Assembly: GCF_000482465.1 (NCBI RefSeq)
Contig: NZ_KI519420.1
Coordinates: forward strand, 300,206 to 364,205
Direction of reading: 5' to 3'
DNA length: 64,000 nt
From: Runella limosa DSM 17973
Lineage (GTDB): Bacteria > Bacteroidota > Bacteroidia > Cytophagales > Spirosomataceae
Shown here piece by piece: positions 16,600 through 24,376 of the stretch. The notes beneath the pieces are model-generated. The model was not told the origin of the DNA and did not search any database. It saw nothing but the letters and a program-made list of their open reading frames with translations. The position numbers and the translations under genes are program-made. The number at the start of each line of letters is the position of its first letter. Position 1 is the first letter of the stretch.

Positions 16600-17496
16600 A
16601 TGAAAAAATGGATAGAAGCGGCGCGTTTACGGACGTTGCCTTTGGCGTTATCGAGTATTCTAATGGGGTGTTTTTTGGCCGCAGCACACCATCAATTTAG
16701 CTGGACAGTGGCTATTTTGGCGGTTGTAACCACCGTTTGTTTGCAAGTACTTTCCAACTTTGCCAATGACTACGGCGATGCCGTAAACGGAAAAGACACC
16801 GAAGCGCGGCAGGGGCCTCAGCGGGCGGTACAGTCGGGAGCGATTTCGGCTAGTTCGATGCGAAACGCCGTGATTTTGTTTTCGGTAGTATCGCTGGTAA
16901 GCGGAATTGGGCTGTTGTACGAAGCCCTCAAAGATGCTACATGGCAGTCGTTTTTGGCCTTTTTGGGGTTGGGTATTCTCGCCATCATTGCGGCCATTAC
17001 CTACACCGCAGGCAAGCGTCCTTATGGCTATGAAGGGCTGGGAGATTTGTCCGTGCTTATATTTTTTGGATGGGTAGGAGTGTTGGGCGTGTATTATTTG
17101 CATACCAAAACTTTTGATCCAACGTTGTTATTACCCGCCACAAGTTGCGGACTATTTGCCGTGGGTGTATTGAATATTAATAACATCCGAGACATCGAAT
17201 CTGATACTTTGACGGGCAAGCGTTCGGTACCTGTGCGTATCGGTCGTGACAAAGCGATTATGTATCATTGGATACTATTGACGGTCGGAATGCTGGCTAG
17301 TATTGCCTATTTACTGCTCACGGAATGGACATGGAGTCAGTGGGTGTTTGTACTTAGCTTTCCGCTTTTTGTGAGGAATGGTCTTGCCGTTAGCCGACTG
17401 ACAAACCCAAGAGAGCTAGATCCGTACCTAAAACAGATGGCGCTTTCCACATTGCTTTTTGTCTTGTTATTTGGAATAGGATTTTGGATAGGATAA
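16600..17496 (+). CDS. menA: 1,4-dihydroxy-2-naphthoate polyprenyltransferase MenA
   Basis: Integral-membrane UbiA-family prenyltransferase that attaches the isoprenoid tail to dihydroxynaphthoate in menaquinone synthesis. The first Asp-rich motif is NFANDYGDAVNGKDTEARQG (about 51-70), the second is NNIRDIESDTLTGKRSVPVR (about 196-215); both bind Mg-diphosphate. Eight or nine hydrophobic helices are visible. Starts MKKWIEAARLRTLPLALSS, the standard MenA N-terminus. Length 298 aa is normal. The 138 bases between it and the SRP promoter contain TTAATTGTTAA-type inverted segments (16489-16533) and no gene. menE lies 5 kb downstream in a different unit. Confidence 0.94.
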   Translation: MKKWIEAARLRTLPLALSSILMGCFLAAAHHQFSWTVAILAVVTTVCLQVLSNFANDYGDAVNGKDTEARQGPQRAVQSGAISASSMRNAVILFSVVSLVSGIGLLYEALKDATWQSFLAFLGLGILAIIAAITYTAGKRPYGYEGLGDLSVLIFFGWVGVLGVYYLHTKTFDPTLLLPATSCGLFAVGVLNINNIRDIESDTLTGKRSVPVRIGRDKAIMYHWILLTVGMLASIAYLLLTEWTWSQWVFVLSFPLFVRNGLAVSRLTNPRELDPYLKQMALSTLLFVLLFGIGFWIG

Positions 17497-17605
17497 TTTA
17501 CTTTTCGACATAAATATTTTAGGGGTCATGTTGGCTAGGCGTCTAAAAATCGGTAGTTTTGGCAAGCCAATCCCAATATTCATCAAACTTTTTTTACGTA
17601 TTGCT

Positions 17606-18946
17606 ATGAAGCAACGCTCAACTTTTATGTTTGTTTTTGCCTGTATTATGGCATTTACTCATGTTTTGAAAGCTCAAAAAACTGCCGCGGAGTATTTTGA
17701 AGAAGGTGTTAATAAAAGTAAATCTGGCGATTTTGTGGCCGCTCTTCAAGCCTTTAATTTGGCTATTACGATGAGCCCAGAAAACGCCCCTAGTTACTAC
17801 AACCGCGCCATGGCGAAGGCGAATCTGAAAGACCACCGTGGGGCAATTTTAGATTTTGACCGTTCTATCGAATTAAATCCTAAGTATTCGGACGCGTACC
17901 TCTACCGTGGATCGAGCAAAGCCAAACAAGATGATTTCCGCTCTGCTATCCAAGACTTTTCACGGGCTATTGAATTGAACCCTGATGATCCACAAGGCTA
18001 TTATCAACGCGGAGTAAACCGTGCTCGTGTAGAAAACTACCGTGGAGCGCTGCAAGATTTGAACCGTACGATTGAATTAGAGCCAAACAACGCAGGAGCG
18101 CTTTTTGCCCGTGGTACGGTCAAGACAAAATTGGAAGATTATACAAGTGCTTTGGTTGATTTCTCTCGTGTGTTGGATTTGACACCCAAAAGCCCATCGG
18201 CATTGTCAGGACGTGGTTACGTAAAAATCAAATTAAATGATTTTGCGGGTGCTGTGAACGATTACAGCAAAGCCATCGAATTGAAACCAGAGGATGCTGA
18301 GTCGTTCTACAACCGTGGTTTTTCTCGTAGCAAACTAGAAAAATACGAAGAAGCCATTGTTGATTTTGACCAAGCGATTCGCCTTGACCCACAAAACCAC
18401 CGTGCTTATTACGGACGTGGATTTAGCAAAAGCAAATTGGGCAACCAACGCGATGCAATCTCGGATTTGAACAAGGCAGTTGATATTAACAACACCCCTA
18501 CCGATACAAAAGTGGTTTATATGGGAAGCATTAGCCGCTCGATTTTGGACCAGCTTCGTGAAGTAGTGCAAGAAAAAAATAAAATTAACGAACTTTCGAC
18601 TGAACGTTCGGAGGCATTTTTTGCGCGGGGAGTTGGTAAAAACAAACAAGGCGATGGCAAAGGTGCGATTATCGACTTGAACAAAGCAATTGAGTTTAAC
18701 CCTACTTACGCAGAAGCATATTTTACGCGTGGTATGATTAAGTCTGCCATTGGCGACCAAAGAGGAGCTATCCAAGATTGTACAAGTGCCATCAAATTGA
18801 GCCCTAAACACGCAGAAGCATATTACGTTCGTGGTTTAATCAAACACAGTCTTGGCGACGAAAATAGCGGCTGCTTAGATTTATCGAAAGCGGGTGAATT
18901 AGGATATACGCAGGCTTACAAAGTAATCAGCGACTACTGTAACTAA
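17606..18946 (+). CDS. Exported tetratricopeptide-repeat protein
   Basis: From the ATG at 17606 the product has a signal peptide (FMFVFACIMAFTHVLKAQ) followed by about ten TPR units of 34 residues covering almost the whole chain (for example YYNRAMAKANLKDHRGAILD and YLYRGSSKAKQDDFRSAIQD). One stretch near residues 285-315 breaks the TPR rhythm. TPR arrays mediate protein-protein contacts; the partner cannot be read from the sequence. A longer in-frame start at 17528 would precede the signal peptide with 26 polar/hydrophobic residues and is less likely. Monocistronic, ending at a strong hairpin terminator. Confidence 0.85.
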   Translation: MKQRSTFMFVFACIMAFTHVLKAQKTAAEYFEEGVNKSKSGDFVAALQAFNLAITMSPENAPSYYNRAMAKANLKDHRGAILDFDRSIELNPKYSDAYLYRGSSKAKQDDFRSAIQDFSRAIELNPDDPQGYYQRGVNRARVENYRGALQDLNRTIELEPNNAGALFARGTVKTKLEDYTSALVDFSRVLDLTPKSPSALSGRGYVKIKLNDFAGAVNDYSKAIELKPEDAESFYNRGFSRSKLEKYEEAIVDFDQAIRLDPQNHRAYYGRGFSKSKLGNQRDAISDLNKAVDINNTPTDTKVVYMGSISRSILDQLREVVQEKNKINELSTERSEAFFARGVGKNKQGDGKGAIIDLNKAIEFNPTYAEAYFTRGMIKSAIGDQRGAIQDCTSAIKLSPKHAEAYYVRGLIKHSLGDENSGCLDLSKAGELGYTQAYKVISDYCN

Positions 18947-18980
18947 TTCCCAAATACGGTTAGTTGTAAGCACTACCAAC

Positions 18981-19014
18981 AAAAAAGGCCTTGGCGAACG
19001 CCAAGGCCTTTTTT
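18981..19014. terminator. Bidirectional terminator between the TPR gene and amn
   Basis: A 13-base-pair perfect hairpin (AGGCCTTGGC / GCCAAGGCCT with short loop) bounded by six A residues on one side and six T residues on the other, placed between convergent genes. It can stop transcription from both strands. Confidence 0.9.
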
Positions 19015-19027
19015 GTTGGAAAACCAT

Positions 19028-19798
19028 TTATTCAAAACGTAAGTGTTTTACCGATTCGCCTGAGCTGGCTAGTTCCACCAAGGAGTCGATGCCAAGCTGA
19101 AGGTGACGGTTTACAAACTGAGAAGTTACTTTTTTATCGCTCTCTTCGGTTTTTACACCCTCAGGAACGAGTGGGTTGTCAGAAACCAACAACAATGCAC
19201 CATGAGGGATTTGGTTGACAAACCCAACGGTAAAGATGGTCGCCGTTTCCATGTCAATCGCCATAGCTCTGATTTCGCGAAGGTATTCTTTAAACGTTTC
19301 GTCGTGTTCCCAGATTCGGCGGTTGGTGGTATAGACCGTACCTGTCCAGTAATCTAACTCGTGTTTTTTAATCATGGACGACACGGCGCGCTGCAAACGA
19401 AAAGATGGCAACGCAGGAATCTCTGGTCGCATGTAATCGTTGCTTGTTCCTTCGCCGCGAATGGCCGCAATGGGAAGTACCAAGTCTCCGATTTGCGTTT
19501 TTTTCAATCCACCACATTTTCCCAAAAATAGAACTGCTTTGGGATTGATGGCCGACAACAAATCCATGACAGTAGCCGCCATGGCGCTGCCCATCCCAAA
19601 GTTAATGATGGTGATATTATCGGCGGTTGCGGTTTGCATGGCACGGTCGCGACCATACACTTCGACCCCGTACTTGTCGGCAAACATTTGTACGTAATTG
19701 ATGAAGTTGGTCAACAAAATGTATTCTCCGAAGACCTCCAGCGGAGTTCCTGTGTAGCGTGGGAGCCAATTTTCTACGATTTCTTCTTTGCTTTTCAT
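19028..19798 (-). CDS. amn: AMP nucleosidase
   Basis: Cleaves AMP to adenine and ribose 5-phosphate, part of purine pool control. The phosphorylase-fold core is present: NFGMGSAMAATVMDLL, AVLFLGKCGGLK, GDLVLPIAAIRGEGTSNDY, and the base/ribose-binding MAIDMETATIF with the catalytic Asp in SDNPLVPEGVKTEESD. At 256 aa it lacks the N-terminal regulatory domain of the roughly 480-aa E. coli enzyme, the usual short form in Bacteroidota. The leader carries a terminator-like hairpin (19831-19864) downstream of a good -7 element (19906-19913), hinting at attenuation. Confidence 0.92.
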   Translation of the reverse strand: MKSKEEIVENWLPRYTGTPLEVFGEYILLTNFINYVQMFADKYGVEVYGRDRAMQTATADNITIINFGMGSAMAATVMDLLSAINPKAVLFLGKCGGLKKTQIGDLVLPIAAIRGEGTSNDYMRPEIPALPSFRLQRAVSSMIKKHELDYWTGTVYTTNRRIWEHDETFKEYLREIRAMAIDMETATIFTVGFVNQIPHGALLLVSDNPLVPEGVKTEESDKKVTSQFVNRHLQLGIDSLVELASSGESVKHLRFE

Positions 19799-19830
19799 TG
19801 GTTTTGTGTTGATTTTTGGGGAGAATAGGT

Positions 19831-19864
19831 TAAAAAAAAGATTTGTAAGATGCCCTTACAAATC
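19831..19864 (-). promoter_or_regulatory. Terminator-like hairpin in the amn leader
   Basis: On the minus strand a perfect 10-base-pair stem GATTTGTAAG/CTTACAAATC with a five-base loop (19840-19864) is followed at once by eight T residues, the form of an intrinsic terminator. No minus-strand gene ends here; it lies 33 bases before the amn ATG, which makes an attenuator or leader-control element possible. Confidence 0.5.
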
Positions 19865-19873
19865 CTCCTCTGT

Positions 19874-20311
19874 ATGGTTGAGCTAAATTTGCCCCCCTTT
19901 GATTACAAAGTTACGAAAATTGCGGGAAAACCTCATATCTTCGACGTAATTCGGCGTAAGTACCTGCTTATCACGCCCGAAGAGTGGGTGAGGCAGCACG
20001 TCTTGCACTGGTTGATAGGCCATCATCAGTACCCAAAATCCTTGATTCGTACCGAAAGTGGCTTACAGTACAACCAACTGGCCAAGCGCACCGATATTCT
20101 GGTGTACGACCGCTCGGGTGCGCCTTTTTTGTTGGTGGAGTGTAAGGCCGTTCACATTCCGCTGACGGATGCCGTCCTCGACCAAGCCATTCGCTACAAC
20201 GCCGTGCTGAAAGCGCCCTATTTGCTCATTAGCAATGGACTTGAACATTTATTGTTTGAAATAAAAGAAGGAGAAGCTAACGCGCTAGAAATAATCCCGT
20301 CTTTTGAATAA
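19874..20311 (+). CDS. HsdR N-terminal-like (HSDR_N_2) nuclease-fold protein
   Basis: Short stand-alone protein resembling the N-terminal nuclease domain of type I restriction HsdR subunits. It shows the PD-(D/E)XK core: RTDILVYDRSGAPFLLVECK has Asp and, 14 residues later, Glu-Cys-Lys; followed by DQAIRYNAVLKAPYLLISNG. The ATG at 19874 (MVELNLPPFDYKV) is chosen over 19850 because this is the conserved family start and the upstream eight residues look foreign. Length 145 aa. Such proteins are common single genes in Bacteroidota and are not part of a complete restriction system here; no hsdM or hsdS is nearby. Role unknown. Confidence 0.8.
   Translation: MVELNLPPFDYKVTKIAGKPHIFDVIRRKYLLITPEEWVRQHVLHWLIGHHQYPKSLIRTESGLQYNQLAKRTDILVYDRSGAPFLLVECKAVHIPLTDAVLDQAIRYNAVLKAPYLLISNGLEHLLFEIKEGEANALEIIPSFE
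19906..19913 (-). promoter_or_regulatory. -7 element of a probable amn promoter
   Basis: TAACTTTG on the minus strand matches TAnnTTTG exactly; no clear TTG was seen 19-20 bases upstream. A start near 19899 would give amn a leader of about 100 bases that includes the hairpin at 19840-19864 and runs antisense to the first codons of the divergent gene. Confidence 0.4.
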
Positions 20312-20327
20312 GATAACTCATTGGATT

Positions 20328-21938
20328 TTATTGTTTTATCAAATGTTTTCGGATGCTTTCGGTGGGAGTATGAACGCGTAATACGTACGTGCCCGAAGGC
20401 CCTTGAATAGGAATGCTGACGGTGGTTAAATCTCCCGATAAGTACTGAAACTTACTGGTAATTAGCTTGCCATTGAGGTCAAAAACTTCCGCCAAAATTT
20501 CCATTGGACGCGGAGCTTTAAAGAGAAGACGGGCGTCGTTAACAAAAGGATTGGGCGCTACTTCGACTGTTACTTCGTGGATGGGAGTAGGGTCAACGGC
20601 GGTGAGCGTACCGGGTATGTTCATGTCCATCCAGGCGAGGCGTTGCGTGAGCCATTGTTTGAGTTCAAGGACTTCGCCCGTCCAAGTGCTTGGAATGGGT
20701 GTAGGATTGGGCCAAATATATTGGCCCAAAACGGGCCACCGCTGAAAATTCCGCTGTTGTGCTTCTTGAAGAACAGTCGCTAGTGAGTCAATATACGACA
20801 TAAGCGTTTCGGTTTTCCAAGCACCTTTGCGCATTCGTTGGTATTCGTCGTTGAGTTCGGTGACATAAGTGGGGTCTTCGAGCATTCGTTTCCAATGAAA
20901 AGGTACTTGCCAGCTATCTCTAGGACACACATTTCCGAATAAATATGCCCAGCCGTAAGTAAGTGGGGCTTCGCAATAGTCAGCATTCCCAAAGGCCAAG
21001 TCGTAGTCCCAAGCGGGGCCTGCTTTTATTTTCCCCCCTTTGCTGTCGCGGTCTTTGTGAAAAAACGTACTGATGCGGTAGCCGTCCACGTTGCGGGCTA
21101 CTTCATTGACCAGAAAAATGCGGGCAAACGAAAGTCCATCATAAAACCGACGATAGCCTACTTGAGGGTCTCTGAACTGAGTACCATTTAAAGCCGCTTC
21201 GGCACTATCTACTTTGGCAATGAGGTATGATTTTTGGTTGGGAGTAATTTCGTCAAAATCGGGGTATTCGTACAAATACTGGATACGGCCACTGTAGTTG
21301 ACTTTAGAAAACCAGCCTATCGACCCGCCCGAACCCGTTGGTTTGTCAACCTTAAAAATATAGCCACCCGTAAGCGCATCGCCGCTGTTGTCTTGGTCCG
21401 ATAACTTGGTAATGTTCAATCGCCCGTTGACCCGTTTGATTTTTTCCATAAGAACATACACCCCTTCGTAGCGCCCATTGACGATGACTTCGACGAACTG
21501 CGTACGGCTGGCATACATCCCCAAATCGCGCGCCATTTTCATGGCGAGAACGTTGTGTAAAAGGCTTTTTTCGTTGTAAGAAGCAAACAAAATCCAGTCT
21601 TCCTCTTTGGGCATACCAAACAGCGCTACTTCTTTGCCGTCGCCTTTTTCGTTCCGAAATTCAAAACCGTACGATTTTTTGGGAAAAAGCTGAGAAGATG
21701 ACCCACGAAATTCAATGCCTGCGATGCCTTGGTAAACGTTGGCCGCATCTGAGGGGCCTGTTCGTTGGGCAGGACCGTTGTAAATAATTCTCATTTGCGC
21801 GTTGATTTTGGGCGAATCCACAATCAACTGCCCTTGGGTATCAATAATGACGAGGGGCAAATTGGAGGTCACAAGGTTTTGGGCTGACACCACCGCACAA
21901 AAAAATAAATTCAACACCATCCCAAGCCAAGTTCTCAT
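20328..21938 (-). CDS. Exported CotH-kinase-family protein with T9SS sorting domain
   Basis: Signal peptide (WLGMVLNLFFCAVVSAQ) followed by a CotH-like domain, about residues 60-400: IEFRGSSSQLFPKKSYGFEF, DWILFASYNEKSLLHNVLA, VNGRYEGVYVLMEKIKR, and AGPAWDYDLAFGNADY, which holds the DxDxxFG-type motif seen in the atypical CotH kinases. Bacillus CotH phosphorylates coat proteins; the target here is unknown. The last 80 residues (APNPFVNDARLLF ... GTYVLRV ... KHLIKQ) form a type IX secretion C-terminal sorting domain, so it should be exported and probably surface-attached. Convergent with the HsdR-N-like gene, 16 bases apart. Confidence 0.87.
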   Translation of the reverse strand: MRTWLGMVLNLFFCAVVSAQNLVTSNLPLVIIDTQGQLIVDSPKINAQMRIIYNGPAQRTGPSDAANVYQGIAGIEFRGSSSQLFPKKSYGFEFRNEKGDGKEVALFGMPKEEDWILFASYNEKSLLHNVLAMKMARDLGMYASRTQFVEVIVNGRYEGVYVLMEKIKRVNGRLNITKLSDQDNSGDALTGGYIFKVDKPTGSGGSIGWFSKVNYSGRIQYLYEYPDFDEITPNQKSYLIAKVDSAEAALNGTQFRDPQVGYRRFYDGLSFARIFLVNEVARNVDGYRISTFFHKDRDSKGGKIKAGPAWDYDLAFGNADYCEAPLTYGWAYLFGNVCPRDSWQVPFHWKRMLEDPTYVTELNDEYQRMRKGAWKTETLMSYIDSLATVLQEAQQRNFQRWPVLGQYIWPNPTPIPSTWTGEVLELKQWLTQRLAWMDMNIPGTLTAVDPTPIHEVTVEVAPNPFVNDARLLFKAPRPMEILAEVFDLNGKLITSKFQYLSGDLTTVSIPIQGPSGTYVLRVHTPTESIRKHLIKQ

Positions 21939-22055
21939 ATTTACAATCTTTTTGTTTCAGTTACGTTTTTAAAGAGCCACAAAAGCGAGCGTTTTTAACG
22001 CTAAGTTCGATTATTAAAAAAACATTGAAAACTACAAAAAAATATCAATAACGCT

Positions 22056-22502
22056 ATGGAAACGGAAGCAACGACGATTGACCGAAAAGAGTTTTTTCGC
22101 CTAGTGGGGGTAAGCTTTGGCGCTATCGTACTTCAACAGTGTTTGTCGGGATGTAATACGGGCGCTAGTCCCGACCCCAATCCGACGACTCCCACTGATT
22201 TTTCAGTGAACGTCAATAATGGTACATTTACGGCCTTGCGCAATGCAGGAGGCTTTGTCCGAACCAACGGAGTAATCATTGCACGCACGCAGCAGGGTGG
22301 GTTTATCGCAGTTTCGCAAGCTTGTACGCACGAAGGAACGGCGGTCAACTACATTGTCTCAAACAATACTTTTCTGTGCCCCAATCACGGCTCAGTGTTT
22401 TCGAGCGAGGGAGAAGTGCAAACGGGGCCAGCCACTAAGCCGTTGACGCGCTATAAAACCTCGTACGACCCCTCGACGGGCGATATTCGTATTTACCCTT
22501 AG
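22056..22502 (+). CDS. Rieske-type [2Fe-2S] lipoprotein
   Basis: Small exported iron-sulfur protein. The cluster ligands are Cys-x-His in ACTHEG and, about 16 residues later, Cys-x-x-His in FLCPNHGSVF. A hydrophobic N-terminal segment ends in LSGC, a lipobox, so it is probably a lipoprotein on the periplasmic side. Length 148 aa fits stand-alone Rieske ferredoxins rather than the cytochrome bc1 subunit. Electron partners are not evident; the next gene (menE, 3 bases downstream) suggests cotranscription, perhaps only by convenience. Confidence 0.88.
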   Translation: METEATTIDRKEFFRLVGVSFGAIVLQQCLSGCNTGASPDPNPTTPTDFSVNVNNGTFTALRNAGGFVRTNGVIIARTQQGGFIAVSQACTHEGTAVNYIVSNNTFLCPNHGSVFSSEGEVQTGPATKPLTRYKTSYDPSTGDIRIYP

Positions 22503-22505
22503 TCT

Positions 22506-23552
22506 ATGTTTTATACTTTAGTTCCTCAACATATTTTTGAAACTCCCGCGCCCGAGGATGCTTATTTTCGACAGGCGTGGGAGTTTTGTCGTTTGTACGC
22601 CTTGGGGCAAGCGACTTTTGTGCTGCATACATCGGGTTCGACAGGCACACCTAAGCCCATTGCCTTGACGCGCGCCCAAATGCAAGCCAGTGCCCGCGTT
22701 ACGCAGCGTGCGTTGGATTTGCGGGCGGGTCAGCAAGCGTTGGTGTGCCTCAATGTGGGCTACATTGCAGGAACGATGATGCTCGTGCGTGGAATGGAAT
22801 TAGGACTGACGATGCACATCGTCGCGCCTTCTTCGCAGCTGTTTGCTGCGCTACCCGATGATGTAGCAATAGATTTTGTGGCAGTGGTGCCCTTGCAGTT
22901 GCAAACAATTCTGGATACCCAGCAAGATGAACGCCTCAATTCTTTGAAAGCCATTCTTGTAGGAGGAGCACCCGTGGGAGATACATTAGGGGATGCCATT
23001 CACCGACTTAACGTGCCCGTATTTAGTACCTATGGCATGACCGAAACGGTATCACACGTGGCGCTTAGAAGACTAAACGGAGAAGAGGCAACGGATAGCT
23101 ATGGGCTGTTGGAAGGAGTGGAAGCCGCTACCGACGAACGTGGCTGTCTTCGTCTGTGCGGGGCAGTGACCAATCACCAATGGATACAAACCAACGATGT
23201 AGTGGAGTTTCTAGGGCCTCGAAAATTTATCATAGTGGGGCGCGCTGATAACATTATTAATTCGGGAGGAGTCAAAATTCAGCTGGAGAAAGTAGAACGT
23301 GCGATTGAAAAAACGGGGTTGATTGCTTCGCGCTTTTTTGCGTGGTCGGAACCCGACGAACGCTTAGGACAAAAACTGATTTTAGTAGTAGAAAGTGAAA
23401 AAAAGCTTGATGCCGAACTACTTCAAACGAGATTACTACCTGAGCTTTTGACTTACGAACTTCCTAAAAAGGTGTATTTTGTTAAAAAATTTGTAGAAAC
23501 ACCCACGGGCAAAGTAGATAAGCGCCGTACCTTTGAGGAAAATATACGCTAA
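22506..23552 (+). CDS. menE: O-succinylbenzoate-CoA ligase-like AMP-binding enzyme
   Basis: Acyl-adenylate-forming enzyme, probably the menaquinone-pathway ligase that activates o-succinylbenzoate. The P-loop is FVLHTSGSTGTPKPIALT (about 38-55); A5 motif STYGMTETVSHVALR (about 174-188); hinge/A8 IVGRADNIINSGGVKI (about 247-262); and the terminal Lys in TPTGKVDKRR. At 348 aa it is shorter than classic MenE (about 450-490) but matches the compact Bacteroidota form. Preceded by the Rieske gene and followed without gap by an unknown gene. menA lies 5 kb upstream, supporting the pathway call. Confidence 0.82.
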   Translation: MFYTLVPQHIFETPAPEDAYFRQAWEFCRLYALGQATFVLHTSGSTGTPKPIALTRAQMQASARVTQRALDLRAGQQALVCLNVGYIAGTMMLVRGMELGLTMHIVAPSSQLFAALPDDVAIDFVAVVPLQLQTILDTQQDERLNSLKAILVGGAPVGDTLGDAIHRLNVPVFSTYGMTETVSHVALRRLNGEEATDSYGLLEGVEAATDERGCLRLCGAVTNHQWIQTNDVVEFLGPRKFIIVGRADNIINSGGVKIQLEKVERAIEKTGLIASRFFAWSEPDERLGQKLILVVESEKKLDAELLQTRLLPELLTYELPKKVYFVKKFVETPTGKVDKRRTFEENIR

Positions 23553-24317
23553 ATGGCAACTTTTCGTAAACTGACGATCCAATTTGAAACTTCGGCGCAA
23601 CTTCCGCCGCCTTACTCATATCGCTACGTATTGCGCATTCTTCCTAATGAGCAGTCAATTAATGTCGATTTAAAATTGACCTATACCCACCGCGACGAAC
23701 TCGATGCCGACGAAATTGAAGCAGAAGGGTTTACCGATAATGATGACTATGAGTGGAAAGGGGCCTTGGAGAAGGTGTGGTCTGACGAGCTTGAAAAAGT
23801 CCTCAAGAAAACCCAGATGGGAGGCAGTATGCTTCAAGACGAAGAATTTGATTTTTTGACCTTGGAGTGGGAAACGGATACGACGAAAAAAGGCCAACCC
23901 AAAAATACCGAAGATTGGCTCTATTTTGCCCAAGAATTGCTTCAGGCGATTTATGAAACATCGGAGAAAGAACGTCCCTTTGAAATGCAAGTCATTGACG
24001 CGACTTCGCAAGGAACAAGAGAAGCGCAATTGACGGCTTCGTTTCGTACAAGAACGGCGCAGGTCAAACGCGTAGTGGACGGCAAAACATCGCTGCGTTT
24101 TTATCCGTGGCAAGAACTGCCTTCGTTGATGGAAACTGTATATGCGCCTAACTGGCTCACCGACAATGCCTCAAGCCAAAAGCCCAAGCGAAATGGTCTA
24201 TATTTTAACCTTGGCGATGGCGTATGGTACGAATGGGGAAAACAGGTAGTGGAGCCTGGCAAAGGAGCAAAAACACTCTCGAAACTCAAAGATGTAGTAA
24301 CGACGTTGTTTGCATAA
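23553..24317 (+). CDS. Conserved-looking hypothetical protein after menE
   Basis: I do not recognise a family. The 254-aa product is acidic and soluble, with no signal peptide or membrane segment. Notable stretches are a charged early section (YTHRDELDADEIEAEGFTDN), EEFDFLTLEWE in the middle, and a tryptophan-rich C-terminal half (FYPWQELPSLM, GLYFNLGDGVWYEWGKQ). Its ATG follows the menE stop codon with no spacer, so it is in the same operon and probably translationally coupled, although a menaquinone role is only an inference. The frame is open and its base composition matches menE, so it is a real gene. Confidence 0.75.
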   Translation: MATFRKLTIQFETSAQLPPPYSYRYVLRILPNEQSINVDLKLTYTHRDELDADEIEAEGFTDNDDYEWKGALEKVWSDELEKVLKKTQMGGSMLQDEEFDFLTLEWETDTTKKGQPKNTEDWLYFAQELLQAIYETSEKERPFEMQVIDATSQGTREAQLTASFRTRTAQVKRVVDGKTSLRFYPWQELPSLMETVYAPNWLTDNASSQKPKRNGLYFNLGDGVWYEWGKQVVEPGKGAKTLSKLKDVVTTLFA

Positions 24318-24320
24318 AAA

Positions 24321-24353
24321 ACCTCCCGAAAGTTTTAAAACTTTCGGGAGGTT
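24321..24353. terminator. Strong hairpin after the menE operon
   Basis: Perfect 15-16 base-pair inverted repeat, arms ACCTCCCGAAAGTTTT and AAAACTTTCGGGAGGT, four bases after the stop codon. The A/T run (TAAAAAA) is upstream on the plus strand, so its T-run follows only in the minus direction; on the plus strand it may act as an mRNA 3' stabiliser. A similar hairpin with a central TTTAAAA is at 61001-61031. Confidence 0.6.
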
Positions 24354-24376
24354 AAGCTGTAAAACTACCTAAGTCT

